The notes under the pieces are model-generated. The model saw only the letters and a list, made by a program, of their open reading frames with translations. It was not told the DNA's origin and ran no database searches. A stretch of 64,000 nt of DNA from Thalassia testudinum (Eukaryota > Streptophyta > Magnoliopsida > Alismatales > Hydrocharitaceae): positions 44,020,001 through 44,084,000 of the forward strand of contig JAZHRO010000039.1 in assembly GCA_037157565.1 (NCBI GenBank), given 5' to 3'. The translations under genes and the position numbers were made by a program. Each line of letters starts with the position of its first letter. The stretch's first letter is position 1. Below, one piece after another: positions 23,900-36,524 of this stretch.

Positions 23900-24480
23900 T
23901 ATCAGCGGTGATTTAAAGAAAATCACTGGTGCATTTCCATTTTGCATCGGTAATTTTTAAAATCACTGGTGCTTTTAAGTTTTGCATTGGTGATTTTAAA
24001 ATATCGTCGGTTCTTTTTTATTTTGCACAGGTGATTTTTAGGATCTGATTTTAGTTATGAAAGGGCGTGATCTCAAACATCACTAGTGCATTTCCATTTT
24101 TGCACCGATGATTTTTAAATATCACTGGTGATTTTTGTCCAAATCAATGTTTGAGATGATTTTTGCTTGAATCAATCGTGATTTTGGCATAAATTATTAG
24201 TGATTTTTGCACTAATAAAAGATGGAGATGCTTTTTAGCATGAATCATCGGTGATATGCATAATATCACCAACAATTAGGGCATTAATCAGATATTGAGG
24301 TGGTTCTTAGCACGAATCGCTGATGACATACACAATATCGCTGGTGTTTAGTGCACTAATCAGATATTGGGGTGCTTCTTAGCACGAATTATCGGTGATA
24401 CACATGAATATCACCAATGATTTGGGCACTAATTAATCACCAATGATGTTTGAAAATCATCCATGATAGGCCAAAAACCT
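23900..24480. repeat. GGTGAT-type repeats with a ~76 bp tandem unit
   Basis: Many short direct and inverted copies of TCACTGGTG / ATCGGTGAT occur from 23.9 to 24.5 kb. Between about 24204 and 24450 they resolve into three tandem units of about 75-77 bp, each with TTAGCA-GAAT, a GGTGAT-like word, ATATCACC or similar, and GCACTAAT. Similar words (GCACCGGTGAT) occur at 28.2-28.5 kb inside the CACTA element. This resembles the subterminal repeats of CACTA transposons, but no CACTA terminus was found next to it. Confidence 0.6.
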
Positions 24481-24499
24481 TTGAAAAATAATTACTTAC

Positions 24500-26227
24500 C
24501 GGTGATATCATTATCAATGATTTGTAAGGTTTACATGTTCTAAATCATCAGTGAGTTCTAGGATTTCAAAGCTTACCTCATTGACATGTTTTCTTTCTAC
24601 TTCATGTTCATCATGTTGTTGTTGTTTCCCTCTATCATGGATCTTGTTGTTGATCTTAGTGGAGCTTTGAAATGAAGATTTTGGTTGGAAGAGAGTGACG
24701 AGCTCAATTGCTCACCGATGATTTCAGTGGAAGTGTAAGGGAGAGCAGAGGTTGAGAGATGTTATCCCATGAGTGCGTGTGATGGAAAACCCATTACCCT
24801 ATATGAGTTCTAGGTGATAAAAAAAAATCGCTTTTCATAACCAAAGAACATCACAAGAACTTGTAAACTTTCGTAGAGTACTCATGCATATATAACTTTA
24901 AAATAAGAGAGGAATTATATTAGGAATTTGATACGGTATTGGGTCACCATGATCATGTGTGTCACATTGAAGATTCTGAGTGAATCTTGTGGCTTGGATG
25001 CGATTTCAACTTGTGTGGAGATAAGTGGCTTGATGTAGACTCTTCGAGCGGAGAAGTTCCTACATCCCAGAGACTAATCATAATTAGGGATGCAAGTTTT
25101 AGTTAATCCAATTTGAACATGACCTGACCAGATTTGAAAAGAATGGATAAAATATGATTCATTTGAATTCATATTTAGATTTCAATTTTATCAAAAAAAA
25201 AAGCCAGCTGGATTTGAATCCATACCTGTTAACTTGACTCGAAAACTCAACCCACATATTATGTATATTCTTGACTTTTTATGTTATGCATAACATGTTT
25301 TTACTTTTTTATTAACGAAAAAGCCTTATATGTTCTAAGTATGTTATAACTATATAATGATTATCCCATTTGAATTTTGTTGTAAGCTGAATCGTGTTAT
25401 TGATTGTTTTTTTCTTATTTGACTTGTGGCATGATTTAATTGTAAGATCTATTTATAAATGAGTACCCGATAGACAAATAGGTATCCAACGGGTAGATAT
25501 TTATAGATATGGATTTAAGTTTTCATATCCAATGAGTAAATAGATAGACTATGAATATAAGTTTTGTAAATAGATATGAATATGAGTTTAACTAACTCTA
25601 ATCCAAATCCAACCTATTTACGCACCAAATCATAATATATTTGATCATTCTTTTTTTACCCTCTCTTTCCATATTAAAGTCGGAGTCCAATGTACCGTGA
25701 TGTATTCGTTAATCATACCAAATCAAGAACCATAAAGCATTATAAATGTTTGGCTGTTGATGTGATTTCTTTTTTAAAGAAAAGGAAAGCTATTGAAAGG
25801 CCATTGATGTGATGTGACTCATTATAGCGAAAATGCTAAAGTTAAGTTACAAACTAGGTTAAATACTATCAAATTAACACCATAAATGAGTTAAGTGTGA
25901 GAATTAAGGAAAATGACCTAAAACATTAATTTGTATTAAAACGCATAATTAGGTCAATTTTGAGATATTCTATATGTAAAATACACAAGGATGATATGAA
26001 TGCCAATTGAAGACAAATTTGAGCTTGAAATTACAAATCAATGCTTGAATTATGTTCTAATATGTTCAATTAACAAACCATAAAAACTTCGTTTCATTTG
26101 GATTACATTTGGACCTTGAAATGTGTGCATTACACTTACATCCTTCCTACATAATTATTCCTTCACATTCTTTTCATTTAAAAGTTGTAAGGACCTACTC
26201 GCAAGCCATCAGGGACCCATCTATTAG
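24500..26227. other. AT-rich sequence without a recognisable gene
   Basis: Mostly AT-rich DNA with no supported open frame. The right part (about 25.8-26.2 kb) may be the 5' portion of the family E LTR that the CACTA element interrupts at 26227, because sequence beyond the element continues toward a TATA box and family E sequence. The start of that LTR could not be fixed. Confidence 0.35.
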
Positions 26228-29200
26228 CACTACTAAGGAAGGGAGATTCGGCGACGGATATTTAGTGACGGTTTTGGGAACTATCACCAAAAGTAACCTA
26301 TGGTGACAGTTCCACTCAAAACCGTGACCATAGAGGGAGAGTGAGATTTGCTTTATACTTTGGTGATGGTTCCAAGTGGGACCATGACCATAGTATACCT
26401 TTGGTGACGGTTCCACGTGGAACCGTGACTATATCCTTTCCTTTGGTGACAGTTCCACTTGAAATCGTCACCATAGCTTTCCCTTGTCCCTCTCTGCATA
26501 TCCCTTTGGTGACGGTTTCAAGTGAAACCATCACCATAGCCTTCCCTCGCATACCCGTCCCCTCCCTCATTTCCCTTTGGCGACAGTTTCAAATTTTTCG
26601 CATCCTTCCTGCTCACCCTCCTTCGAAATTCCTTGCCGCCACCTATCCTGCCCCCATCACCTTCTCCCTCCCCCGACTCCCCGGCCCCTTCCTTGACGGC
26701 GTTAGCCCCCTTGACCATCGCCTGCCCCCTTCCCTCTCCCAACGACGGTGTTTGTCCTGACTCCCACTTAAGGTCGCCCGCAGCACCTTGCCTACCCCTC
26801 AAGATCGATCACCACCTAAAACCAACTCCCGCTGCTATTACCTTCCCCCTCCCTCGACTGTCCGACTTAATCCCCGATGATGTCACCTCCCCGGACCATC
26901 CCCAACCCCCTTCCCTCTCCTGACGAAGGCCCTCCCCTGACCATCCCCTCCCCAACAGCGCGTCTCCTCCCCCTCAAGACCGCTACCTCTCTCCCTCCCT
27001 CATCTTCCCCAACAACACCTCCATTACCACTGCTACTGCTACGTACAAGTAGGGTTAATCCGCCACTCTTCCTTCCATTTATTTATTTGCTTATTTCATA
27101 CCTCCTCCTCCAACTCCACTTATCTTGATCTCCTGTTATTATTGTTGTTGCAGTACTTGGTGGATTTATTGGCTACGTGGTGGCTCAACAAGATCTATTG
27201 ATCTTGGATTGGCTCAAGGGTTTACATGCATGCTTGGTGCTTGATGGTATGCGAACAAGTTTTCAAACTAGGAAGCTTTTTTTGGTCATAAACAACATGC
27301 ATCTAGGAAGCTTCTTAGATAATCTTATCTACATCATGGTAGTTTTGCTACAGACCAGACCATTATTAGATGGTTAATCCCTCTACCCATGATGTGTTTT
27401 GTTAGTGTGGAGATGAAGAAGAAGAGGGTGTTTGTTGCTCATGACCACAAGGAAATCCTCTTGTTGCCTTCTTTTTTTTTTCTCTGCTAGTTTTCTTGAG
27501 GTCACATGATGAATTTCCAATCTTAGGTCTTTACAAGGGTCTGTGTGTTTGATTCTTTTATTGCTGCTATTTGGTGGTGTGTGTGTGTGCTTTGAAATAT
27601 TGATCGGTGGATGTGGTGGATGGATGTATCATGTAATTAATGAGGTGTAAAGTACAAAGGAATAAAGTTCGAGATCAACTGCATTGGGACGAGGTGGTGC
27701 AGATCATGCTTCTTTTCACTTCCCACCTCATCCACCTGATGATGACTACAGAGGTTCTGGAACTGGCAGCATAGAAGCCACTACATATTTGCTTGGATTT
27801 TTTTCTTTATTTTCACGTCTACTTTTTTGTTTACATTTCAAAACATGTGATATATACATGTGTTTTATTTATGAATGAGTATCATGTATGTGGTGAATGA
27901 TGGAATATATATATGAATGGTACAATATATATTTGCACTTGGGGTATATGAATGTGGAAAATAATGATATGAGTATGTTTGCATTTGTAGTATATGAATT
28001 TGGGAGATAATGATATCAGTATGTTTGCATTTATGGTGAATGTCTGAGACAGGTACCATAATAATGATATAAAGAGCGCATGTATCAGATCTACCTACCA
28101 TTTGCTCCTTCATTCACCCTTTTTTGCATAATAACTCTGATTTGTGGTGTTGTTCTTTTTGTAGCGGTGACGTAATAGGTGAACATGGATCCCTAACTGG
28201 AAACAAAGATTGAACATAATTCTTGGGATGGGTCGATTGCACTGGTGATTAAATAGATTGCACCGGTGATATTAAGTATTGCGTCGGGGTTCCTAATTTT
28301 TTTTGCATCGGGGATCAGAGGTGATTTTGTGTTTGCACTGGTGATATTAAATATTGCATGAGGGATCAGAGGTGATTTTGTGTTTGCATTGGTGATATTA
28401 AATATTGCACAAGGAATATTTAAATTTTGATCCGGTGATCAAAGATTTTTGGGATTGCACCGATGATTAAATAGATTGCACAGATGATATTAAGTATTGC
28501 GTCGGGGTTCCTAATTTTTTTTGCATCAGGGATATTTTTCCCAACTCAACTTACATCCACGATCCCCCATATTTTAAGAATATGACAATGTCTCCTCCTT
28601 GTCCACATGGAGTAAAAGATGCATATTGTTTGCTCAACTTAGGATATTATACATTTGGAGGGATTTAGGGAGAATGCAAGTGGTGAGGGAGGAGAAAGGT
28701 GGTTTTTGGTCTAGAGGAGGGGTAGGATGGGGCCACTAGGAGGTGCTCTTGCTCCCCAGGAAGGAGTGATATACTATTACTGAAGGGGGAGAGAGCCTTT
28801 GGCAGGTCCTAACCCTGCTCAATGTCTTCATCTTGGGACCATTGTCAAGAGTGGTTCAATTTGTATAATAGGGACTACAATAGGATGTTTTCAAGTAGAT
28901 TTGCTAGGCTGGCCAATAAAGGTTTCAGAAGTAGATCATGTGCTAAACACCAGGCTGCAAATTAACTTTCCTGGTTAATCAAACATATTACATGATGATG
29001 CAGGACCCTTGCAAAGTTTGCTGTTGCTGCTGCTAGACCTGCTGATGCTGCTGGACCTGCTCCTTTTCCAGATCAACCAAGTGCTCGTTTACAGCCTTCA
29101 GCTCCTCCTTCATAGCATTCAACTCAGCAATGCAGCAGTAGAGATGCTCCTCCTTTTCAGTGGTCTATTTCTTAGGAGATAGATAGGTTTTGGAGCTTAA

Positions 29201-29791
29201 TAGGTATTATATATATTTTCTTCTTCTCCATCCTAATTCCATAAAGAGTCGCCTTTCCAGATGCAGTAGTAGCAACAGCAAATGCAGATGCAGCTGCAGT
29301 AGTAGCAAATGCAGCAATAGCACTAGCAGATGTAGATGTAGCAGCAGCAGTAGCAAATGTAGTGACGGTGGGCTTTGGTGATGGTGGCAAGTTGGAACCG
29401 TCACCAAAGCCCTATGCTTTGGTGACGATTTTGTGTGGAACCAGCACCGAAGCTTAGGGCTTTGGTGACGGTTCCACCTACAACGTCACTAAAGCCTCGA
29501 GATAGAAGTTCTAGAATGTAGCTAACGGCGGGCTTCGGTGACGGTTTTGGGTGGAACCGTCACTAAAGCTTAGGGATTTGGTGACGGTTTTAGTTGAACG
29601 GTCACCAAAACCCTACGACTTTGGTGATGGTTTTGGGTGGAACCATTACCAAAGCCTTTGGTAACAGTTTTGCGTGGAACCGTCACCAAAGACCCTTCCG
29701 CAACGCAACTTTTGCTATCACTAATTGTGACGGTTATGAGTCATTTGGTCACGATTTTTAACCGTCACCAAAACCCTAATTTCTTGTAGTG
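26228..29791. mobile_element. Non-autonomous CACTA (En/Spm) transposon, 3564 bp
   Basis: Left end CACTACTAAGG; right end, as reverse complement, CACTACAAGAAATTAGGG, the usual plant CACTA terminus. Both are flanked by TAG (26225-26227 and 29792-29794), the 3 bp duplication of this superfamily. Both subterminal regions (26228-26600 and 29365-29780) hold many direct and inverted copies of GGTGACGGTT, typical transposase-binding arrays. No TNP2-like transposase frame was found, so it is probably non-autonomous. The interior has GCACCGGTGAT repeats (28.2-28.5 kb) and a GCA-rich microsatellite. It is inserted in LTR-like sequence attributed to family E copy 2. Confidence 0.85.
29255..29360. repeat. 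Imperfect GCA/GTA trinucleotide repeat inside the CACTA element
   Basis: About 100 bp of interrupted GCA, GTA and GAT triplets (GCAGTAGTAGCAACAGCAA and similar). It gives artefactual Ser/Cys-, Ala- or Leu-rich open frames in several frames, none of them a gene. Confidence 0.75.
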
Positions 29792-29966
29792 TAGGACTTG
29801 TCACTTATGGATTCACGTGTAAAATGTCTAGCGTTTCACTTTAGGCCTTTTCTTGCAAATCCACCAACAGACCCACAGCTCGCATCACTTGACACTGTTC
29901 ATATAGAATGAACTCAACAACTCTCCACCGTCCATTCTCTTCCTCATTAATCCTATGGTGGATCTC

Positions 29967-32139
29967 TGATTGCGCAGCAATCTTAGGTCTTAATTGACCT
30001 AAATTAGGCTAGGACTTAACATAAGTTAGAGTAATTCATGCATGCATAAGCATTACTAGCACATTTACTCCTTTCTTTTAGCTATGCATAAAGTAATGCT
30101 ATAATGTACTGATTAGGTGCATTATGTCAATTGCAGGTAATAAGCTGATCAGAAGCTAGATCTGAAGCTGCATCAAAAGCTGGATCTGAAGAATAAAGAA
30201 TAACTGGTGTTGCAGCAGAGCTGGAGCGGAAGACCTAGATTAGATGCAGTAGATAATAATGTAAGAGAGTAAAGGTATGTTATTCTATTAAGTAGGAATA
30301 AAGCAATAAATTGTAAAGAACTTAGGTCCATCATAGTCCTAGGACAGTCTAGAAACTTCCCCAAGCCTTAGCCACCCTTAGATTAGGTCATCGCACCCTA
30401 GGAAACCTTAAAACCCTAATTCCAACCTCTATCTGGATGTCCAAGTGAGTTATAGGACGTCCAGAACCCTTAGCCAACTCCCGCACACCTTAAACCCACT
30501 TTTGCAGTGTTATTGGATGTACAGACACTTGGTCAAATGTCCAATTTCTGCAAAATACCCAAGACAGAACATAGAATCCCTCCTGACTCTGATTGGACAT
30601 CCAAACAATAAGTCTGGACTTCTGCCTTTTCATTATAAGATGTATGATAACTTTATTGGACGTCCAGAACTGCCCTCTAGACCCTGTTTTGAGATTCAAG
30701 TCTTGATCTTGGATCTCTAGCTCCCTAAACCTAATTCTAACACCCTAGAAACCTAAATTAAGGTGTATTAACCCTAGTACATCACCTCTAGACCTCCCTA
30801 AGGACCTAATTAGGTCCTCACTAAACCTAATTGACTTGGATCATTGTCAATCTCTTCAGTCTATTCAATTGGACTCATTGAGTCTAATTGAGCCCTGATC
30901 TCAGCACACACTGTCCAATTGGACTCAGTGAGAGTCCAATTGACCTAGACCTAACTTAATTGAGTTATTTTACTCTCAATTAGGTTTCCACACACCCAAT
31001 TAAACTTGTATTAAGTTTAATTGCACTTTACCTTAGTGAATTAGGGTTTACAACCCTAATTTGAGACCTACCTTGACCTAAACCAACTAGAACCTACCTA
31101 ATCAACCTAGCCACCTAAGTTTCGACCCACACACACCCACACACACCATCCACACAAAAATACCTAGCCTAGAGTTCTCTAGAACTCTCTACCATGTGTT
31201 GTTGCCTTGGTTGCTAAAATTAGCAACCAAGAGCCATTCAATTTTTAGATCCACATTTAGTGGATCTAAAAACCACCATCCATCCTTTCTCTCACTCTCC
31301 CACAAGCTCCCACCATAGGCCTCTCTAGAGAATTCCATAATTCTCTAGAGAGCTTCCCTTAGGTCTATAACAAGACCTAAGAGGTGGCCATTTGGTCCAT
31401 CTTGATCTTTTAGCATAGCTCCACCTTCCAAAAGACATCACCACCTCCACCTCCATGTTCACAAGCTCCACCATGATGCCACCACCTTCACGCAAAGCCT
31501 ACACCAGGATCAACTTCTCCAACCTCTCTCCAAGGGCTAGCCTAAGCACCATTGGCCGCCCCTCTTTCTCTTTTCACCCATTCAAAAGCCATCAGAGCCC
31601 ACCTCTGAATTCCCTTAGTTCTACTAGACTAGATTATAGTTCTTCATAGATTTAATGCTTTATTTACTGCTTAGTAGTGTAGCTCAATATTCTCTCCCAA
31701 TGATGCATGCATAATCCCCCCATAGATTCATGTATACAGTCGTTTTCTGCTAGGTAGATTTAAATTTCCCTCTACAAGCATTCCACTGTGTTGTAACCAC
31801 CATCATGCCTCAATGAAAATATTTATATATATTTATATGTTGAAAATCACCATGTGCCTGATTATCATCTTTTGGTGTGGTTAAAGTTACATGCTTTCAA
31901 TTTCTGATATTCTGGCAACAGCATGTCGTGTATCAATACGTATTTAGTATAAATCGACTTGCGATTTTGAATGAGTAGAGTGAGCGAGATCGAATTTGAA
32001 TTTGCATTTCCAAAACGCCTTCTAAAGATGAATGACCGAGACTCAAGTCTCGTTATCTTAGAAATTATTTTTGTTAATCGTATTTCGCAACTGTACTACA
32101 ACGCATTTCTGATCAAATACGCGCTCTACAATCCCAACA
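29967..32139 (+). mobile_element. Solo LTR, family F, 2173 bp
   Basis: Begins TGATTGCGCAGCAATC and ends TACAATCCCAACA, flanked by a perfect 5 bp duplication ATCTC (29962-29966 and 32140-32144). There is no internal coding domain and no second terminal copy, so it is read as a solo LTR. It contains several GGACGTCC or near-palindromic words (30451, 30656 and degenerate relatives) and TCTCTAGAGAATTCC-like inverted repeats near 31325-31350. The short frame at 30445-30720 has no recognisable domain. It is nested in the family E LTR. Confidence 0.8.
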
Positions 32140-33813
32140 ATCTCCACCCAACCTGTTATCACTGGTAACTAGAGTTTCACGCTGGTCCCTATATCAGTTC
32201 CCATGATTTACATTCATCCTACATCCTCCTGCACTCCTTACCAACCTATCCTAGCCGTAGACCCACAACAACCCTGACCTATGATTGCCAGTGACCTCGA
32301 GCTATAGAGACTATAAATACTCGACCCTTGACCCATGCACGAGGCTATCGACTCCCTCCCCCTTGAGCCAATCATTGTCCAACTCCATTTTCCCCTTCTT
32401 CAGCTATTAGTGATAGTGGTAGCCTCCTTTTCTCAATTCTTCCCCTTTAGCCGCCAACCGTTGGCCCCAAAGAGTCACCTTCATCTGCTAGGAGGTCTTC
32501 TTCCCTTTCATCCTCTTCAGCCATTGACTGCTAATCCTTGAGAGTCACCTTCATCCCTTAGAGTAGATTTACATCTTTTATAGATAGATTTAATGCTTTC
32601 CAGTTAGATTTATTGCTTTCTTAGCTTAGATTAGTTAGATTAGAGTAGCGATTACTGCTTAATTGAGTTTGAATTGGTTTAGATTAGTTGTAGGAAGTAT
32701 TCTCCTCGATTAGACCTCTCTGATCAATTCAAATCAAAGAGGTGAATTCACGCCCATTCATTAGATCATATAGCTCCCCCTTCACCTCATGAACCCTTCT
32801 GATTGTTTTCCTTGATCGATTTATTCATTGTTCACTACACTCATTTGAGTAGAATTAGATCTGATGTTTCATGATAGGTTCACTTTAATGGATATTAATT
32901 ATGCCTAAGAGCATTTAATTTTGAGTTGGAAATAGATTTCAAGTACGCATTACAAAAGAATATTAGTTAAGCTTAAAAACTACCATTCCTGCATTTTGTA
33001 ATTAATGTGCTTCATTTGCATATGTTATTTACTTAATACACATTCATATACTAATTTATTAATTATGTATGTTTGTTTTTTTGCAGGAATTAATTGTGCA
33101 TGAAGCTTTGGAATGTCATCTTGGCATTTGATTTTTTAGCAAAAGCAATCAACATTGGGCTTGCCTTCTTTGGCTCTTGATTTTGCAAACTCCATTGAAA
33201 GGGAAAGAAAATGGTGGCTAACAAGAAAAGAAAAAATCACCGAAGACCCATGGCCACCATCTCTGATTTCCTCGATCAAATCCCACTCTCCAATTCTCCT
33301 TCTCTTTCTTATTATTCCACCATAAATCTCGGGCCTCTCCCAAATTTTGCTCTCCCTATCACGATAAAAAAGGCCCACTACATGCGGACGACTCCACACC
33401 TACGGGAAAACCCACCATCGTCGCTCTCACCTCCCCCCCACTCCTAATCTCTACATGCACACGCTACCACCCCTACGTACTCCCTCTCGATCATAGACCG
33501 AACACACCCCCGCTAATCTCCTCACCGCGCACAGCGACGGCCGCTTCCATGACAAAATGGACTCCCACCATCTTCTTCCCCCAGCTAGGAGAACAGGGAC
33601 TCCACCGCACACTGGCGTCTATGACAGCAACAGTCACTGTGACCTCCTTGACCTCCACCTGCGACCACCACGTCAGCCACCCTCACTGGAGTCTCTTCCT
33701 CGATAGCAGTGTAGGCTCTCCTTGACACCGCAACCACAAGCTCTCCACCTCGTCTGCTTGCCGCTTCTCTTGACCGTGACTACGACCACCGTGCTCCTGA
33801 TGACCACGACCTC
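32140..33813 (+). mobile_element. Family E long LTR, copy 2, left segment
   Basis: Host LTR sequence between solo LTR F and family S copy B. A TATA box CTATAAATAC lies at 32311. From 32870 it aligns with window positions 95 onward, including TAGGTTCACTTTAATGG and CATTCCTGCATTT, then the CAC-rich leader. It is interrupted at 33813 by copy B (duplication ACCTC). Sequence before solo LTR F (29795-29966) probably belongs to the same LTR. Confidence 0.65.
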
Positions 33814-36524
33814 TGATGAGAGCCTCATCATGAGCCATAACTAGCTCATTTTGACCCAATAAAGAAGATAAAAGCTCCTACATAACCTAGAAGAAGGCTT
33901 AACTGAAGGAACAAGTGCTCTGAGAAGAAAACATGAAATAAAGGTTAAAACTGCAATTTTACCATTGCAGTACATAAACGGGATTTCTCAGAAGCAAAAC
34001 ATAGGTCAAATGGTCCAAATAAGATAAAAAGTGGGTTGAGTTAATCAGAAATGGGTTTATGTGCAATCTAAGAATTAAATGACACTTGGTAACCCTAAAA
34101 CATACCCGCTTAAATTAACAAGGTTCCGGTCAGAATAAAAATCAATTAAACCCTCTAAAAATCATATAAAAACATCCTCTATGGTTTAGAACACTTAATT
34201 TGGACTTTGGAACCTAGTTTGACCTAGATTAGGGTCATAGCTCTTCAATTAACCTAATTTGGATTTTTACGCAAAATATCCAGTCCAACGAGGTCAAACC
34301 TAAAATCCAACTTCACCATTGGATTCCTTAGGTCCTAATTAGGTTTGTACCAAAATTTGGACCTAAGGAGAGGTCATCTTGACCTACTTTGCAATTTAGT
34401 ACACCCAAATCACAAATTGGTCCCTATCTTTTGAATACCTTTGCAGAGAGCCCCCTAGGTTCTTCGCCTCCTTTGCAAACCGGTCCTGCCGCCATTGCTA
34501 GGGCAGAACCGAGCTCCGGCGAAGTTTCGAGAGAGATTGCTCTCTAATTCCTCAGAGATTCTCTCCCAGAAATGGAAGGGGGATTCTCTGGGGAATTCCC
34601 TTCCTTCTAAAGCCAATTACAATCGCTGGTGTGAACCCAATCTCTCGTGTGAACGCACGAGAGATTTGGGTATCCACCTTCCTTCCATCTCCGGCGAGCC
34701 TGCAGCGTTGATTGCGCGGTCTCCACGTGCTGGTAGGTGCGGCCAGCACCTATAAAAGACACCCCAGACCCTGCCGCAGAAGGCAAGCTTGATTTTGACG
34801 GAGATCCCTTCCAAATTCCTCCCTCTCCCATCTCCGGCCAAACGACCCACAAGCTCCGGCGACCTCCTCCCCTCCTTCTCGTCGCTCTGCTGCCATACCA
34901 GCAGCAGAGTCCTCTCCTCCGCTTCCTCCCGCGTCGCGCTGTACCCCGCGCGCGTGCTTCTGACCTCATCTTCATCGCCGCTTCCTCCCTCAGGGTCTTT
35001 CTTCCCCGACGACGGCAGTTACGAGCCGTCCTCTCCGCCGCCTCCCTTCCTTCCAGACAACCCCAGATACGTTCTCCATCCTCTCTTCTCTCTTTTTCCC
35101 CAACTATTTTATTTGATTACCCCTCGACAGTACCTAACTGCCTCCATCTTCCTCGCCTCTGACCGCACTCCGGCGAGCCGCCCACACCACTCTGCCACTC
35201 CACACGGCTCGCCAACCACCTCGAGAGCTCCGCCTCACCACCAGGAACTCGCTCCACCCCACAACTACCACTCCGGACCTCCATAATCACCCCCCGACCA
35301 ACCCACCATCTCCGGCCACAGGTTGACCTAGGCACGCACGCCTAGGCCGACCGGCAACCTGCAGCATCACCCACCGCCTTCGCCGTGCTACGGCGAAGGT
35401 TTCCAGCTATTCTGATTGGGCCAATAGGCCGTTCTGTTGGATGTCAGGTGTACGCCCCAGCCGCCATTAACAGCCGAAGCAGCAGGGAGCTTGGAGCAGC
35501 AGCAGGCGTCAGGCTTCCCAGGCGGCAGGTGCAGCAGACTCTCGCAAGTGTCGTGAAGCAACCGAGGCCAGCCAGTAGCACAGAGGAGTCAACAGCTTGG
35601 GCAATCGAGCGACAAAACTCTGCGGGCGCGCGTGAAGGCGAGACCAGATAGTCCCACATCGTGGGATTGCAACACTCAGGTACCATATAAGTTGTTTTTG
35701 TGTTTTTGTCTTGGTGCCTCCGTAAGCACAGGGGTGAGGTCCCTCACTGCCCTCACACGCCTCGTCCGCGACTTGACCTCGCGGATCTGGCGGATCCGAC
35801 CTGACCTAGACCTACGCACTCCTCGCGCATCATCACTTGCCGGTGCGCCTGGTCCCGGGTGCGAACCCGACCCGACTACCCGTGTGGCTCTGGGAGAGCG
35901 TCCGTGAGTGAATTGCTTGAGAGAGAGACGCTTGGGTAGAGGGATGGGGGCAGGTTTTTGCTACTGTGTGGTGTGTGCAGGAAGGAAGAACTGACCAAGG
36001 CAGCAAACACTTAACGGCTGCAGAACAGGAAGAGAAGAAAGAAGAGGCTGTGTAGCAGTGAAAGGAGAAGTCTTCGCAGAGAAGAAGAAGAAGGAAGACA
36101 AGGCAGAAGAGAGAGAAGAACGAAGAAGAAGACAAGGGAAGACTGCAAAGAGATCAGAGGAAAAAGAAGAAGAAGAAGAAAGGCAAGGCAGGAGAAGAAG
36201 GAAAGATACAGAAGCAAAGATAGGAGAAGAGCCACGAAGAAGAAGAGAGAAAGAGAGATCACATTTAAGACGTCTGATACACAAATCAGACGTCCAATTC
36301 TACTTTTTTTTCCAAATCCTTTTTGAAATTCTCTCTTTGAATGAATTATATTTGCATTTAACAGTTGTATTCTTTGGTTTTACAAAGTACTGAGATTGCT
36401 CCCCATGTTCGACCTCGGATACTCTAGTTGTTTGAGTAATAAAATTCTTTATATTTGTTTCAACATTTTTTCGGTTATACTATAACGTAATACGCTTTAA
36501 ATCCGCACAAAATCGTTGAGAACA
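33814..36524 (+). mobile_element. Family S long terminal repeat, copy B (solo, TSD ACCTC)
   Basis: A 2711 bp copy from TGATGAGAGCCTCATCATGA to GTTGAGAACA, with a perfect 5 bp duplication ACCTC at 33809-33813 and 36525-36529. The TATA box TATAAAAG is at 34751 (+937), followed by a GC-rich leader, a long GAAGAAG purine tract (36020-36260), a 10 bp perfect stem-loop (36269-36278 with 36285-36294) and TTCGACCTCGG at 36408. Open frames in the GC-rich leader (for example 34789-35286) are low-complexity Ser/Pro reading with no homologous frame kept in copies C or D. Confidence 0.9.

Noticed and set aside
26341..27128. Pro/Ser/Leu-rich open frames inside the CACTA element
   Set aside because: They overlap the subterminal GGTGACGGTT arrays and GC-rich filler, with no transposase motif.
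34737..35286. Long plus-strand open frames (141 and 165 codons) in family S copy B
   Set aside because: Ser/Pro/Arg-rich reading of the GC-rich leader. The frames are not conserved in copies C or D, and there is no domain.
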